64,000 nt of DNA. Source: Massilia atriviolacea (GTDB lineage: Bacteria; Pseudomonadota; Gammaproteobacteria; Burkholderiales; Burkholderiaceae_D). Of the stretch, positions 43,299-52,074 are shown piece after piece. The position numbers and the translations under genes were made by a program. The stretch is from NCBI RefSeq assembly GCF_003953935.1, contig NZ_RXLQ01000018.1, forward strand, positions 62,001 to 126,000, given 5' to 3'. Below the pieces are notes generated by a model. That model ran no database searches and was not told where the DNA came from. It worked only from the letters and a program-made list of their open reading frames with translations. The stretch's first letter is position 1; the number at the start of each line of letters is the position of its first letter.

Positions 43299-45773
43299 AT
43301 GGAAGACCCTGTGCTATTGCCGTCCGACGCGACAGTCGCTGTGGCGCCGGCGCCCGATTTCGGCCTGCTGTTCCAGGCGATCCCGACGCCCTGCCTGGTC
43401 ATCTCGCCCGCGCTGACCATCCTCGCGGCCAATGCGGCCTACCTGCGCCTGGTCGGGCGGGCGGCGTCGGACCTGCTTGGCTTGCACATTGTCGATGCGC
43501 TCCCGGCCAACCCGGCCGATCCGCTGGCGGACGGCAGCGCCAGGCTGCGCGCCTCGCTGGAGCGGGTGCTGGCCGGCGCCTGCGCCGACACGATGGATGT
43601 CCAGCGCTACGACGTGGCACTCGAGGCCGGCGGCAGCGTCTTTCTGCCGCGCTACTGGAAGCCGGTCAATACGCCGCTCTTGCACGCCGATGGCACGGTC
43701 CGCTACATCATTCACTCGGTCGAGGAAGCCAGCGGCGCCAATCTGACGGGTAAGAGCTCGCTGCGCGATGTGCTGGCCTTGCTGAACGAAACCTTGCGCG
43801 ACCTCAAGGCGGTCGACGAGATCGCGTACGCGGCGGCCGCCATCCTCGGCGAGGCCCTCGGCGCCAGCCGGGTCGGCTACGGCACCATCGACCATGCCAG
43901 CGATTCCCTGCAGGTCGAGCGCGACTGGTGCGCACCGGGTGCCGGCACGCTGGCCGGGGTGAGCGACTTGCGCAGCGATGGTTCCTTCATCGACGATCTC
44001 AAGCGCGGCATCTTTGTCGCCATCGAGAATGTCGACCTGGACCCGCGCACGGCGGCGGCAGCGGTGGCCTTGCGCGCCCGCAGTGCCACGGCATTCGTCA
44101 ACGTGCCGCTGATCGAGGATGGCGTGCTGGTGGCGGTGCTGTACATCAACGACGCGCACCCGCGCCAGTGGACGACGCAGGAGCTGGTGCTGGTCAAGGA
44201 GGTCGCCGCGCGCATCCGTACCGCCAGCGAGCGCCTGCGCGGCGTGGCCGCCCTGCGCGAAAGCGAAGCGCGCTTTCGCACCATCGCCGACGCCATGCCG
44301 CAAATGGTCTGGTCGACCCTGCCCGACGGTTACCACGACTATTTCAACGAGCAGTGGTACAGCTACACGGGCGTGCCGCGCCAGTCGACGGACGGGGAGG
44401 GCTGGAACGATATTTTCCATCCGGACGATCAGGCCCGTTCGCGCGCGGTCTGGCAAGCGTGCCTGGAAACCGGCGACACCTACGAAATCGAGTACCGGCT
44501 GCGCCACCACAGCGGCGCCTACCGCTGGGTGCTGGGGCGGGCGCTGCCGATTCGCGCCAGGGATGGCAGCATCGTGCGCTGGATGGGCACCTGCACCGAC
44601 ATCGACGCGCAGAAGCGCGCGGAAGACGAATTGCGCCAGGCCAGCCAGCGCAAGGATGAGTTCCTGGCCATGCTGGCGCACGAGCTGCGCAACCCGCTGG
44701 CGCCGATCAGCAGTGCGGCGCACCTGCTCATCCTGGGCAAGGCCGATCCGCAGCGCGTGCAGAAGTCGGGCGAGATCATCCTGCGCCAGGTCGGCCATCT
44801 GACCCATCTGGTCGACGACTTGCTGGACGTCTCGCGCGTCACCAGCGGCCTGGTGCAGATCGAGCGTGTCGTGATCGATCTGCAGGCGGTGCTGCACAGC
44901 GCGGTGGAGCAGGCGCGCCCGGGGATCGAGGCGCGCAGGCATCATTTGACGGTGGCGCTGCCGCCGGCGCCGATGTGCGTGCAGGGCGACAAGACGCGCC
45001 TGGTCCAGACGATCGTGAATCTGCTGAACAATGCCGCCAAGTACACGGCGCCGGGCGGCGCGATTGCCCTGTCCCTGGAGATGGCGGACGGGATGGCGTG
45101 CATCACCGTGGCCGACAATGGGATCGGCATCGGCGCCGAGCTGCTGCCGCACGTGTTCGACCTGTTTATCCAGGCCGAGCGCACGCCCGACCGCATCCAG
45201 GGCGGCCTGGGAGTCGGGCTGGCGCTGGTCCAGCGGATTGTCGAGCTGCATCAGGGTAGCGTGCAGGCCATCAGTGAGGGGCTCGGTAAAGGTTCCCGCT
45301 TCACGGTGCGCCTGCCGCTGGTGGAGGCGGCGGGGAGCGCGGATCGGGGCCGTGCCGGTGGGCCTGGCGATGCCCTTGCTGGTGCCGGCGAGGCCGCGAC
45401 TGTGCCGCGAACGCGCTTGCCGACGGTGATGATCGTCGATGACAATCCCGACGGCGCGCAGTCGCTGGCGGCGCTGATCGGCGCCCGGGGGTATCGGGTG
45501 CGCGTGGTCGGCGATGGCGCCGCCGCCTTGCAGATCGCGGATGGGGAGCCGGTCGATGTGTATATCCTCGATATCGGTTTGCCCGGGATGGATGGCTACG
45601 CACTGGCGCGCCGCTTGCGCGCCACCCCGGGCGGGCGGGCCGCCACCCTGGTGGCGCTGACCGGGTACGGCAAGAAAGAGGATCGCTTGCTGGCATTGGC
45701 GTCGGGCTTCGATCATCATCTGGTGAAGCCGGTCGATATCGCAGCGCTTGAAAAAATACTGCTCAGGCGGTGA
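43299..45773 (+). CDS. Hybrid sensor histidine kinase (PAS-GAF-PAS-HisKA-HATPase-REC)
   Basis: 824 residues, no membrane segment, so probably a cytoplasmic sensor. PAS (about 20-130), GAF (about 150-300), PAS/PAC (about 320-440, with YEIEYRLRHHSGAYRWVLGR), HisKA with MLAHELRNPLAP (phospho-His near 462), HATPase with NLLNNAAKY and GGLGVGLALVQRIVE, and a C-terminal receiver (TVMIVDDNPDGA, phospho-Asp in YILDIGLPG near 757, LVKPVD). ATG at 43299 begins MEDPVLLPSD; earlier frame covers the bla control region. It shares a 178-bp gap with the divergent bla operon, but a functional link is not shown. Confidence 0.9.
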   Translation: MEDPVLLPSDATVAVAPAPDFGLLFQAIPTPCLVISPALTILAANAAYLRLVGRAASDLLGLHIVDALPANPADPLADGSARLRASLERVLAGACADTMDVQRYDVALEAGGSVFLPRYWKPVNTPLLHADGTVRYIIHSVEEASGANLTGKSSLRDVLALLNETLRDLKAVDEIAYAAAAILGEALGASRVGYGTIDHASDSLQVERDWCAPGAGTLAGVSDLRSDGSFIDDLKRGIFVAIENVDLDPRTAAAAVALRARSATAFVNVPLIEDGVLVAVLYINDAHPRQWTTQELVLVKEVAARIRTASERLRGVAALRESEARFRTIADAMPQMVWSTLPDGYHDYFNEQWYSYTGVPRQSTDGEGWNDIFHPDDQARSRAVWQACLETGDTYEIEYRLRHHSGAYRWVLGRALPIRARDGSIVRWMGTCTDIDAQKRAEDELRQASQRKDEFLAMLAHELRNPLAPISSAAHLLILGKADPQRVQKSGEIILRQVGHLTHLVDDLLDVSRVTSGLVQIERVVIDLQAVLHSAVEQARPGIEARRHHLTVALPPAPMCVQGDKTRLVQTIVNLLNNAAKYTAPGGAIALSLEMADGMACITVADNGIGIGAELLPHVFDLFIQAERTPDRIQGGLGVGLALVQRIVELHQGSVQAISEGLGKGSRFTVRLPLVEAAGSADRGRAGGPGDALAGAGEAATVPRTRLPTVMIVDDNPDGAQSLAALIGARGYRVRVVGDGAAALQIADGEPVDVYILDIGLPGMDGYALARRLRATPGGRAATLVALTGYGKKEDRLLALASGFDHHLVKPVDIAALEKILLRR

Positions 45774-45782
45774 TGTCGCCGC

Positions 45783-46088
45783 TCATGCTGTGCCGCCCGA
45801 GGCCGTCATCAACAGCACATTATTGTTTGCAGCGGCAACCAGCGTCAGATTGCGCAAGGCGCAGGTGGCGAAGCAATTGATCACATTGACGCGATGCATC
45901 GCCGCAGGCGGCAAGTCATGCATGCCGTCGATTTCATGAAAGATCGCTTCGATCAGAATCCTGGCGTCGACGATCTGCCCTTCGATATCGTGAGACTGCT
46001 GACGTACACCGTCCGCCAACGATGGTGCTCCCGGCATGTTGCCTGCTTGCGAATCCGAAACGCCGGAGCGAACATGTGTGTTGTGCAT
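45783..46088 (-). CDS. Small protein of unknown function
   Basis: 101 residues. The ATG has a good AAGGAAG site and, further up, a consensus promoter, which supports a real gene. Sequence is mostly helical with DIEGQIVDARILIEAIFHEI and a C-terminal hydrophobic stretch (LTLVAAANNNVLLMTASG). I do not recognise the family. It may be host DNA next to the prophage edge or a prophage moron gene. Confidence 0.6.
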   Translation of the reverse strand: MHNTHVRSGVSDSQAGNMPGAPSLADGVRQQSHDIEGQIVDARILIEAIFHEIDGMHDLPPAAMHRVNVINCFATCALRNLTLVAAANNNVLLMTASGGTA

Positions 46089-46190
46089 TTGCTTCCTTCT
46101 AAAAAATGCGCACCTGCTTCAAAAGGGGCGGACGCATCGCCTCCCCGTTTGCAGGACCAGGAGCCGCAGACTGCTGGTTGACGGAGAACA

Positions 46191-46219
46191 AGTATACGTG
46201 AACGAGTAATGGTTATCAA
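46191..46219 (-). promoter_or_regulatory. Near-consensus sigma-70 promoter for the 46088 gene
   Basis: Minus strand TTGATA (46214-46219), 17 bases, TATACT (46191-46196). It gives a leader of about 95 bases before the small gene. The area is AT-rich compared with its surroundings, with an AATGAA-TTT-TTCATT palindrome just upstream (46228-46242). Confidence 0.75.
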
Positions 46220-46263
46220 TACTTAAATGAATTTTTCATTTGTCCGTGAATAGGTGCGGCATC

Positions 46264-46284
46264 AAAAAACCCGCTCATGGCGGG
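46264..46284 (-). terminator. Terminator after the prophage repressor gene
   Basis: Minus strand CCCGC-CATGA-GCGGG followed by TTTTTT lies 33 bases beyond the repressor stop codon. Confidence 0.85.
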
Positions 46285-46316
46285 AATGGGTGTTGCATTT
46301 TTGCTACGCGCGAGGC

Positions 46317-47024
46317 CTAGATGTGCTGGCTGTCTTTCCTCACCACCCGGCCCACAATCAGGCATCCCTCACCCTGGCACAGCTTGCGGTGGTACTTGCG
46401 TTTGTCGGGATTATCCGATTCCAGCCACCACATGCCGGCGTCGCGCGACAGCCTTTTGACAACGGCCTCGCCTTCATAGTTGACCGCAAAGACGTGCCCG
46501 TCGACCGGCTTGGTATCGGCCGTGTTGACGATCAGGATATCGTCTTCGTACAGCGACGGTTCCATGCTCTGTCCGCGTACTTGAATCGCCACCAGGTGCT
46601 TCGGCGAATAACGGCACGCCTCTACCCAGCTCGCCGACACCAGCATGCTTCCGCCATCGCGCGTGTCGGGCTCCGTTTGAAATCCGGTGACGCCGGCGGA
46701 CAGGCGCAGCGTCACCATGGGAATGGCAACGAAGCGCGGGTCCTCATCGCCATGCTGGAAGGCGGCAACCTCGCTCAATTCGGCAGGCTGCGCATCGGCG
46801 CGGGAGGGCCGCTTTGGGCCGTATCCCTGATGCAGCCATTGAAAATTCACCTGGCATGCCTGCGCCAGCAGGAGCAGGGTGTGCGCCTCCGGACCCTTGC
46901 TGCCGGCGCCGCGCGCAATCCGGTTGATGGTGGGCTGGGGCACGCCGGAGGCGCGCGCCAGCGCGCTCTGGGACGCGAATCCGGCATCGCGCATGGCTTC
47001 TTCTAGTCGGCTTGAGATGTTCAT
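46317..47024 (-). CDS. CI/LexA-type phage repressor (HTH plus S24 peptidase)
   Basis: 235 residues from MNISSRLEEAMRDAGF. An N-terminal helix-turn-helix (SQSALARASGVPQPTINRIA) is joined to an S24 domain with GQSMEPSLYEDDILIVN (catalytic Ser) and EGEAVVKRL (catalytic Lys). RecA-stimulated self-cleavage would induce the element upon DNA damage. An ATG 15 bases upstream lies inside a palindromic operator, so the later ATG is preferred; neither has a good ribosome-binding site. Divergent from the cro-like gene. Confidence 0.88.
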   Translation of the reverse strand: MNISSRLEEAMRDAGFASQSALARASGVPQPTINRIARGAGSKGPEAHTLLLLAQACQVNFQWLHQGYGPKRPSRADAQPAELSEVAAFQHGDEDPRFVAIPMVTLRLSAGVTGFQTEPDTRDGGSMLVSASWVEACRYSPKHLVAIQVRGQSMEPSLYEDDILIVNTADTKPVDGHVFAVNYEGEAVVKRLSRDAGMWWLESDNPDKRKYHRKLCQGEGCLIVGRVVRKDSQHI

Positions 47025-47035
47025 GCGCTGATGAT

Positions 47036-47108
47036 ACATACGCGTATAGGCGGGCGCAAGAAAATTATTTGCGAATGTATTGCCGATCTATTCGTTTATG
47101 AATAGAAT
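47036..47108. promoter_or_regulatory. Divergent prophage operator region
   Basis: Palindromes ATACGCGTAT (47038-47047) and TATTC-GTTTAT-GAATA (47089-47104) lie between the repressor and cro-like genes. A rightward promoter TTGCCG (47080-47085), 17 bases, TAGAAT (47103-47108) overlaps the second palindrome and would give a nearly leaderless cro mRNA. Confidence 0.5.
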
Positions 47109-47114
47109 GGACGC

Positions 47115-47324
47115 ATGGAAAAAAATATTTCAACGCTCTTGATGGAAATCAAGGCCCAACAAGGCTGGACGCAAACCCGCCTCGCTGTCGAGCTGGGGAC
47201 GACCCAGCCGACAGTCAACCGCATTTTGAACGGACAGGACGATTGCAAAGTCACGACGTTCAAGGCGATCTGCGCACTGCATGGCGCCTGCTTCGCGCAG
47301 GTCGCTGAACCCACCTCAATCTAA
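47115..47324 (+). CDS. Cro-like helix-turn-helix protein
   Basis: 69 residues, essentially one HTH: IKAQQGWTQTRLAVELGTTQ then PTVNRILNG. First gene of the rightward early unit, opposite the repressor, the position of a Cro. Likely antagonises the S24 repressor; inferred from position. Confidence 0.8.
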   Translation: MEKNISTLLMEIKAQQGWTQTRLAVELGTTQPTVNRILNGQDDCKVTTFKAICALHGACFAQVAEPTSI

Positions 47325-47332
47325 GGAATCGC

Positions 47333-47695
47333 ATGCACATCATCGAGAACGCCGCCGGGCTCCCGGCAGGCGCAGGGGCAACTGTTGCCCAAAATTCGGC
47401 AGACGCCACCAGCGCCAGCGTTGCAGCGCTGCGCGAACAGCTAGCCGAACTCCAGGCGAGCCTGGCCGAGTCCGTGGCCGACAACGCCATGATGGGCCGG
47501 GTCTTCGACGCCGACGACCGGCTCGAGGCAGCCATGGCCGACGCCTGCCGCCAGCGCGCGCTGGCGGAAAACGCCGAGCGCACCCTGGCGGCCAGGAGCG
47601 GCGAGTTCATCGAGCGCGCGCGTGCCGTCGTCTACTGGAAAAACCGTGCCGCGAAGGCCGAAAAAGAACTTGCTAAAAGGAAGGCGGCCGTATGA
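47333..47695 (+). CDS. Phage early protein, coiled coil, unknown function
   Basis: 120 residues. Residues about 30-115 form a long Ala/Glu/Arg helix (VAALREQLAELQASLAESVA, RALAENAERTLAARSGEFIE). AAGGA precedes the ATG and its stop overlaps the helicase start as ATGA. No family recognised; a helicase-associated or regulatory role is possible. Confidence 0.65.
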   Translation: MHIIENAAGLPAGAGATVAQNSADATSASVAALREQLAELQASLAESVADNAMMGRVFDADDRLEAAMADACRQRALAENAERTLAARSGEFIERARAVVYWKNRAAKAEKELAKRKAAV

Positions 47696-49200
47696 ATCAC
47701 CTCAACGATGGGCGCGCCCGGTTTCCCGCGCCGCGCCCGTTCCAGGCGTCCGCGCGCGAACGCCTGCGCGCCGGGTTCGCGGCCGGGCATCGCTGCCAGA
47801 TGGTGATGAGTCCCACCGGTTCCGGCAAAACGATCCTGGCCATGTTCCTGATCCGTGAATCGCTCATGCGCGGCAAACGGGTCATCTTCGTCGCCGACCG
47901 GCGTACGCTGATCAACCAGACCTCGGCCGTGGCCGATTCGCTGGGGCTGCTCTCGCACTCGGTCCTGATGGCGGGGCACTGGCGCTTCAATCCGTCGCTG
48001 CCATTCCAGATCGCCAGCGCGCAAACGCTGGCGCGCCGCTCCTGGCCGGACGCCGACCTGATCATCATCGACGAATCGCACACCCAGCTCAAGGCGTGGA
48101 CCGATCACATCGTGCACTGCCGCGCCGCCGTGATCGGACTGTCGGCCACGCCGTTCAGCAGCGGCCTGGGCAAGCTGTTTTCGAACCTGGTCAATGCCAC
48201 CACGATGCGCGAACTGACCGCTGCCGGCGTGCTGGTGCCGATGCGCATCCTGTCCTGCACCAGGGTCGACATGCGCGGCGCGGCCACCGCCGGCGGCGAA
48301 TGGACCGAGGGCGCCGCGCAGGAACGCGGCATGCAGATCGTCGGCAACGTGGTGCAGGAGTGGCTCAGGCATGCCGAGGACCGCAAGACCATCGTCTTCG
48401 GCGCCACCATCGCCCACTGCGAGGCGATGGCGCGCGAGTTCAACGCGGCCGGCGTGATGGCGATGGTGTTTACCGCCGATACCACCGAGGCCGAACGCAA
48501 GGAGATCCTGGACGACTTTCGCGGCGCCGGCGCGATGCTGCGCGTGCTGGTGTCGGTCGAGGCGCTGGCCAAGGGCTTCGACCAGCGCGATGTGAGCTGC
48601 GTGTGCGACGTGCGCCCGCTGCGCAAGTCGCTCTCGACCGCGATCCAGATGTGGGGCCGCGGCCTGCGCGCCTCGCCCGACACCGGCAAGACCGACCTGC
48701 TGCTGCTCGACTTCAGCGGCAATATCGTGCGCTTCGCGGCGGACTACGAAACGATTTACCACGATGGCCTGGACGCGCTCGATCAGGGCGAACGCCTGGA
48801 CAGGATCGTGCGCGAGGATGGCGCGACCGGGCACGATCATGCGGCCGGATGTCCGCAGTGCGGCTACGCGGCATTCCGGCGGCGCTGCATGGCCTGCGGC
48901 TTCCAGATGGCCAGGCCGAACCTGATCGAGCACGAAGCGGGGGTGATGGCCGAATTCAAGGTGGGCAAGGCGAGCGCGGGCGACGCGCTGGCGGTGTGGG
49001 AGCAGGCTGTCACGCTGTGCCGCAGGCAGGGCCGGCCGGAAACGGCAAGCCGCCGCGCCTGTCACCTTTTCAGGAGCATCACCGGGGCCGAACCGACCGG
49101 GCTGGCGCCGTTCGACGCTATTGCCGACGTCCCCGTTTCAAGGGCCGTCATGAACAAGGCCAAGGCGAACGCGATCGCGTATCGGGCAGGTGCGCGATGA
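47692..49200 (+). CDS. Phage DEAD/DEAH-type superfamily 2 helicase
   Basis: 502 residues. Motif I SPTGSGKTI, motif II IIIDESHTQ, motif III GLSATPF and motif VI QMWGRGLRASP are all present. The C-terminal part has a four-Cys zinc ribbon (CPQCGYAAF and CMACGF, about 385-405). It would unwind DNA at the element's origin with the primase encoded next, which overlaps it by ATGA. Confidence 0.88.
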   Translation: MNHLNDGRARFPAPRPFQASARERLRAGFAAGHRCQMVMSPTGSGKTILAMFLIRESLMRGKRVIFVADRRTLINQTSAVADSLGLLSHSVLMAGHWRFNPSLPFQIASAQTLARRSWPDADLIIIDESHTQLKAWTDHIVHCRAAVIGLSATPFSSGLGKLFSNLVNATTMRELTAAGVLVPMRILSCTRVDMRGAATAGGEWTEGAAQERGMQIVGNVVQEWLRHAEDRKTIVFGATIAHCEAMAREFNAAGVMAMVFTADTTEAERKEILDDFRGAGAMLRVLVSVEALAKGFDQRDVSCVCDVRPLRKSLSTAIQMWGRGLRASPDTGKTDLLLLDFSGNIVRFAADYETIYHDGLDALDQGERLDRIVREDGATGHDHAAGCPQCGYAAFRRRCMACGFQMARPNLIEHEAGVMAEFKVGKASAGDALAVWEQAVTLCRRQGRPETASRRACHLFRSITGAEPTGLAPFDAIADVPVSRAVMNKAKANAIAYRAGAR

Positions 49201-50144
49201 GCATCCAAAAAGCCATCGCGGCACTGGCCTTCGTCCCCGCGCACGAGCGCGACACCTGGGTGCGCATGGGCATGGCCATGAAGGCCGGCTTCCTCGAGGA
49301 CGGCTTCGTCCCGTGGGATGCCTGGAGCCAGGGCGCGGACTCGTACAACGCGCTGGCGGCCAGGGCGGTGTGGCGCAGCATCGGCGCAGCCGGCAAGGTC
49401 GGCATCGGCACCCTGTACTACGAGGCCGCCGCCAACGGCTGGCGCGACCACGGCCCGCCGCGCGGCCCGCTCGGCGCGCACGCGCTGGCGCAGCGGCAGC
49501 GCGAACGCGAGGCCAGGGCGGCGGCCGTGGCGGCCGAGCAGGCGCGCAAGGAGCGCGGCTACCGCCAGGCGGCCGTCCACGCGCAGCGCCTGATCGACCG
49601 CTGCTCCATGAAAACGCATTACTACCTGAACGCCAAGGGCTTGCCCGCCGTGCTGGCGCTGGTGTCCGACACCACGCTGATCGTGCCGATGCGCGATCTC
49701 GACACCAACGCGTTGCGGGGAATCCAGAGCATCGCGTGGATCCCCGAGGAGCGGCGCTGGGAAAAGAAGATGGCCCCGGGCATGCGCGCGCGCGGCGCCG
49801 TGCTCAGGCTGGGCAAGCAGCGGGCCCCGGAGACCTTCCTGTGCGAGGGCTATGCCACCGGGCTGAGCATCGACATGGCGCTGCGCAGGCTGCGTTTGAA
49901 CGCTTCTGTGCTGGTGTGTTTCAGCGCCGCGAACATGGCGCATGTGGCCGCGCTGCTGCGCGGACCGCGGTTTGCGATTGCCGACAACGATGCGTCCGGC
50001 GCCGGCGAGGCAGCGGCCAAAAAGACCGGCCTGCCGTATGCCATGAGCGAGGTCGTGGGCGAGGACGCCAACGACCTGCATCAGCGCGCCGGCATCGTGG
50101 CCCTGTGCAAGCTGCTGATCGATGTGCGAAGGAGGACAGGCTGA
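49197..50144 (+). CDS. Phage primase with PriCT-2 and Toprim domains
   Basis: 315 residues. N-terminal PriCT-2-like part (AHERDTWVRMGMAMKAGF, WDAWSQGAD) and a C-terminal Toprim domain (TFLCEGYATGLSID with the catalytic Glu, RFAIADNDASGAGEAAA with the DxD-type Asp). The zinc finger of larger primases is absent. With the upstream helicase it forms a compact replication module. Overlaps both neighbours by ATGA or TGATG-type junctions. Confidence 0.82.
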   Translation: MSIQKAIAALAFVPAHERDTWVRMGMAMKAGFLEDGFVPWDAWSQGADSYNALAARAVWRSIGAAGKVGIGTLYYEAAANGWRDHGPPRGPLGAHALAQRQREREARAAAVAAEQARKERGYRQAAVHAQRLIDRCSMKTHYYLNAKGLPAVLALVSDTTLIVPMRDLDTNALRGIQSIAWIPEERRWEKKMAPGMRARGAVLRLGKQRAPETFLCEGYATGLSIDMALRRLRLNASVLVCFSAANMAHVAALLRGPRFAIADNDASGAGEAAAKKTGLPYAMSEVVGEDANDLHQRAGIVALCKLLIDVRRRTG

Positions 50145-50479
50145 TGGCCAATCCCTGGTTTCGCATGTATGCCGAGTTTGCCCACGATCCGAAAGTGCAG
50201 ATGCTGCCGGAGGCCATGCAGCGCCGCTACCTGATGCTGATGTGCATGCGTTGCAGTAACGGACTCGTCACGTTACATGAAACGGAAATCGCGTTTCACC
50301 TGCGTATCAGCGAGCAGGAACTGAGCGCGACGAAGGAGCTGTTCATGGCGCGCGGCTTCATCGACGAGCGCTGGAACCTGCTCAATTGGGACAAGCGCCA
50401 GTTCCTCTCCGACAGCAGCGCGGCAAGGGTCGCCAAGCACCGGGCAGCGAAGAAAAAAGTGGCGGGCCTGGCGCTGTAA
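50144..50479 (+). CDS. Phage replication-module protein of unknown function
   Basis: 111 residues, MANPWFRMYAEFAHDPKVQM and a compact winged-helix-like core (ETEIAFHLRISEQELSATKE, WNLLNWDKRQFLSDSS) ending in a basic tail. Similar N-termini occur in phage replisome-organiser or DnaT-like proteins. GAAGGAGG precedes its ATG. Helicase-loader type function is a guess from position. Confidence 0.6.
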   Translation: MANPWFRMYAEFAHDPKVQMLPEAMQRRYLMLMCMRCSNGLVTLHETEIAFHLRISEQELSATKELFMARGFIDERWNLLNWDKRQFLSDSSAARVAKHRAAKKKVAGLAL

Positions 50480-50517
50480 CGGCGACGTAACCTTACTTCA
50501 ACGGAAATGTAACGCCC

Positions 50518-50583
50518 CAGATACAGATACAGAGACAGAGACAGAGACAGAAACAGATACAGAAGCAGAAGCAGAAGCAGAGA
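50518..50583 (+). repeat. Eleven CAGANN hexamers
   Basis: CAGATA x2, CAGAGA x3, CAGAAA, CAGATA, CAGAAG x3, CAGAGA follow each other without gaps in the 232-base gap between the replication and Mor-like genes. Purine-rich on this strand. No gene seen in the gap. It could be an origin iteron-like or slippage tract. Confidence 0.85.
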
Positions 50584-50711
50584 TGACGGCGCTCCACGCG
50601 TCATCAGACCCAACCCCGTTCCAAGAACCAGGTTCAAGAACAAGATCCACGGCCACTGCCAGGTCAACAGCGCTGCGCCTGGTTCACTTACTGAGATTGA
50701 AGGAAAGCCCC

Positions 50712-51284
50712 ATGCAACATCGACACGCGCACCATGCGACGCAGCCGGCCCACCGGCCTGGCGTGCGCAATCCTGCCTTCCTCGGCGCGTCCATGCAAGG
50801 CGCCATGCGCTTGCCGGACAGCGTACAGGAAATTGCCGACGTGATCGGACGCGCGCAGGCGCTGATGCTGATCGGCGCTTTACCGCGCTGCTATGTCGGC
50901 CAGCCTGGAAAGAAGTCCTACCAGGTCGTCATGTACGTGCCGACCGTAAAGAACCTGCGCCCGGATCACCAGCTGGTCCGCATCCTGGGCAGCGCCGATG
51001 CGGAAAAGCTGTGCAAGGCTTTCGGCGGCGAAATCATGAAGCCGGCCAACTGCGCGTTCATCCAGCGCGCCTTCGTGCACGAAGCCATCCTGGGAATGAT
51101 GCGCGGCGGGACCATGAAGGCGACGCAGGTCGCGGCCATCGTCGGCGTGCACGAACGCACCGTGCGCAACCTGGTGCGGGAAAACCCACCGGAGGATCGG
51201 GAGCGCGCGGACGGGGACAATACAAGAGATGTCAATCGAAAGGCCCGACCCATGATCCGTATTTCCCCGCAGTGTGTTGCATGA
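50712..51284 (+). CDS. Mor-like phage transcription activator
   Basis: 190 residues. The core QEIADVIGRAQALMLIGALP, HQLVRILGSADAEKLCKAFG then GG, and the C-terminal helix-turn-helix ATQVAAIVGVHERTVRNLVR follow the Mor/C family of Mu-type late activators. It sits directly before the lysis genes, the place of such an activator. The N-terminal about 45 residues are His-rich (MQHRHAHHATQPAHRPG) and extra to the family. GAAGGAAA precedes the ATG. Confidence 0.7.
   Translation: MQHRHAHHATQPAHRPGVRNPAFLGASMQGAMRLPDSVQEIADVIGRAQALMLIGALPRCYVGQPGKKSYQVVMYVPTVKNLRPDHQLVRILGSADAEKLCKAFGGEIMKPANCAFIQRAFVHEAILGMMRGGTMKATQVAAIVGVHERTVRNLVRENPPEDRERADGDNTRDVNRKARPMIRISPQCVA
51178..51198 (+). promoter_or_regulatory. 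Recurrent phage motif, site A
   Basis: GGGAAAACCCACCGGAGGAT, about 85 bases before the holin-like gene, inside the 3' part of the Mor-like gene. Shared with sites at 53965 and 59617. Confidence 0.4.
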
Positions 51285-51577
51285 CGACGCCCGGCACGCA
51301 ACAGCAGGACCCGAGCCAGCAGGCGTCGATCGGCAACGGCATCAAGCTCGATGTCATGGCGGTCGACTTCCACGCATTCAACGAACGCCTGGTCAAGGTG
51401 GAAGCGAACCTTGAGCGCAACAACGAAATGACGGCGCTCCTGCTCGAATTGTTCAGTGCCGCGAAGACCGGTTTCAAGGTGCTGGGCTGGGTCGGTGAAG
51501 TCGTCAAATGGGCCGGCATGATCGCCGGCGGCGCCGTCGCCATGTACGCGGCCTGGAAATCCTTCGGAGGGAAATAA
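51281..51577 (+). CDS. Holin-like small membrane protein
   Basis: 98 residues: a hydrophilic, helical N-terminal half (FNERLVKVEANLERNNEMTA) and one C-terminal membrane segment (VVKWAGMIAGGAVAMYAAWK). It precedes the endolysin gene by 2 bases, so a holin or pinholin role is inferred. Such one-segment proteins with a coiled N-terminus also resemble hemolysin XhlA-type holins. Overlaps the Mor-like gene by ATGA. Confidence 0.65.
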   Translation: MTTPGTQQQDPSQQASIGNGIKLDVMAVDFHAFNERLVKVEANLERNNEMTALLLELFSAAKTGFKVLGWVGEVVKWAGMIAGGAVAMYAAWKSFGGK

Positions 51578-51579
51578 GA

Positions 51580-52074
51580 ATGAGCAACGGAAAAATGCGC
51601 ATGGCGATCGGCGCGCTGTCGATGAGCGCCGCCGCCTTTGTCGGCATCGCGGTGCGCGAAGGGTACACGGACCGGGCCGTCATCCCGACCAGGGGCGATG
51701 TGCCGACCCATGGATTCGGCACGACCCAGGGCGTCAGGATGGGCGACCGGACCAACCCGGTCGAGGCGCTGCAGCGCGCCTTGTCCGATGTGCGCCAGTA
51801 CGAAGGCGCGCTGAAACAGTGCGTCGGCGTGCCGCTGCACCAGGCCGAATACGATGTCTACACCGACCTGGCGTACAACATCGGCGGCGCGGCCTTCTGT
51901 TCCAGCACCATCGTCAAGCGCCTCAACAGCGGCGACTACACGGGCGCCTGCGAGGCCATCCTGAAGTTCAGATATGCGGCAGGCTACGACTGCTCGACAC
52001 CCGGCAACAAGCGCTGCGCCGGGGTCTGGACCGATCGCCTGCGCGCCCATGCGCAGTGCGTGGCCGCGCAGTGA
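51580..52074 (+). CDS. GH24 endolysin with SAR-type N-terminus
   Basis: 164 residues. Phage lysozyme core: REGYTDRAVIPTRGDVPTHG then FGTTQG, with catalytic Glu27, Asp40 and Thr43, and LAYNIGGAAFCSST further on. The N-terminus (MAIGALSMSAAAFVGIAV) is weakly hydrophobic, rich in Ala and Gly, and uncleaved-looking, as in signal-arrest-release endolysins. It degrades peptidoglycan at lysis. Confidence 0.88.
   Translation: MSNGKMRMAIGALSMSAAAFVGIAVREGYTDRAVIPTRGDVPTHGFGTTQGVRMGDRTNPVEALQRALSDVRQYEGALKQCVGVPLHQAEYDVYTDLAYNIGGAAFCSSTIVKRLNSGDYTGACEAILKFRYAAGYDCSTPGNKRCAGVWTDRLRAHAQCVAAQ

Noticed and set aside
43314-45719. 801-codon open frame on the minus strand
   Set aside because: Antisense to the hybrid histidine kinase; low-complexity and without motifs.
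50518-50583. CRISPR array
   Set aside because: Units are 6 bases with no spacers; a simple tandem repeat.
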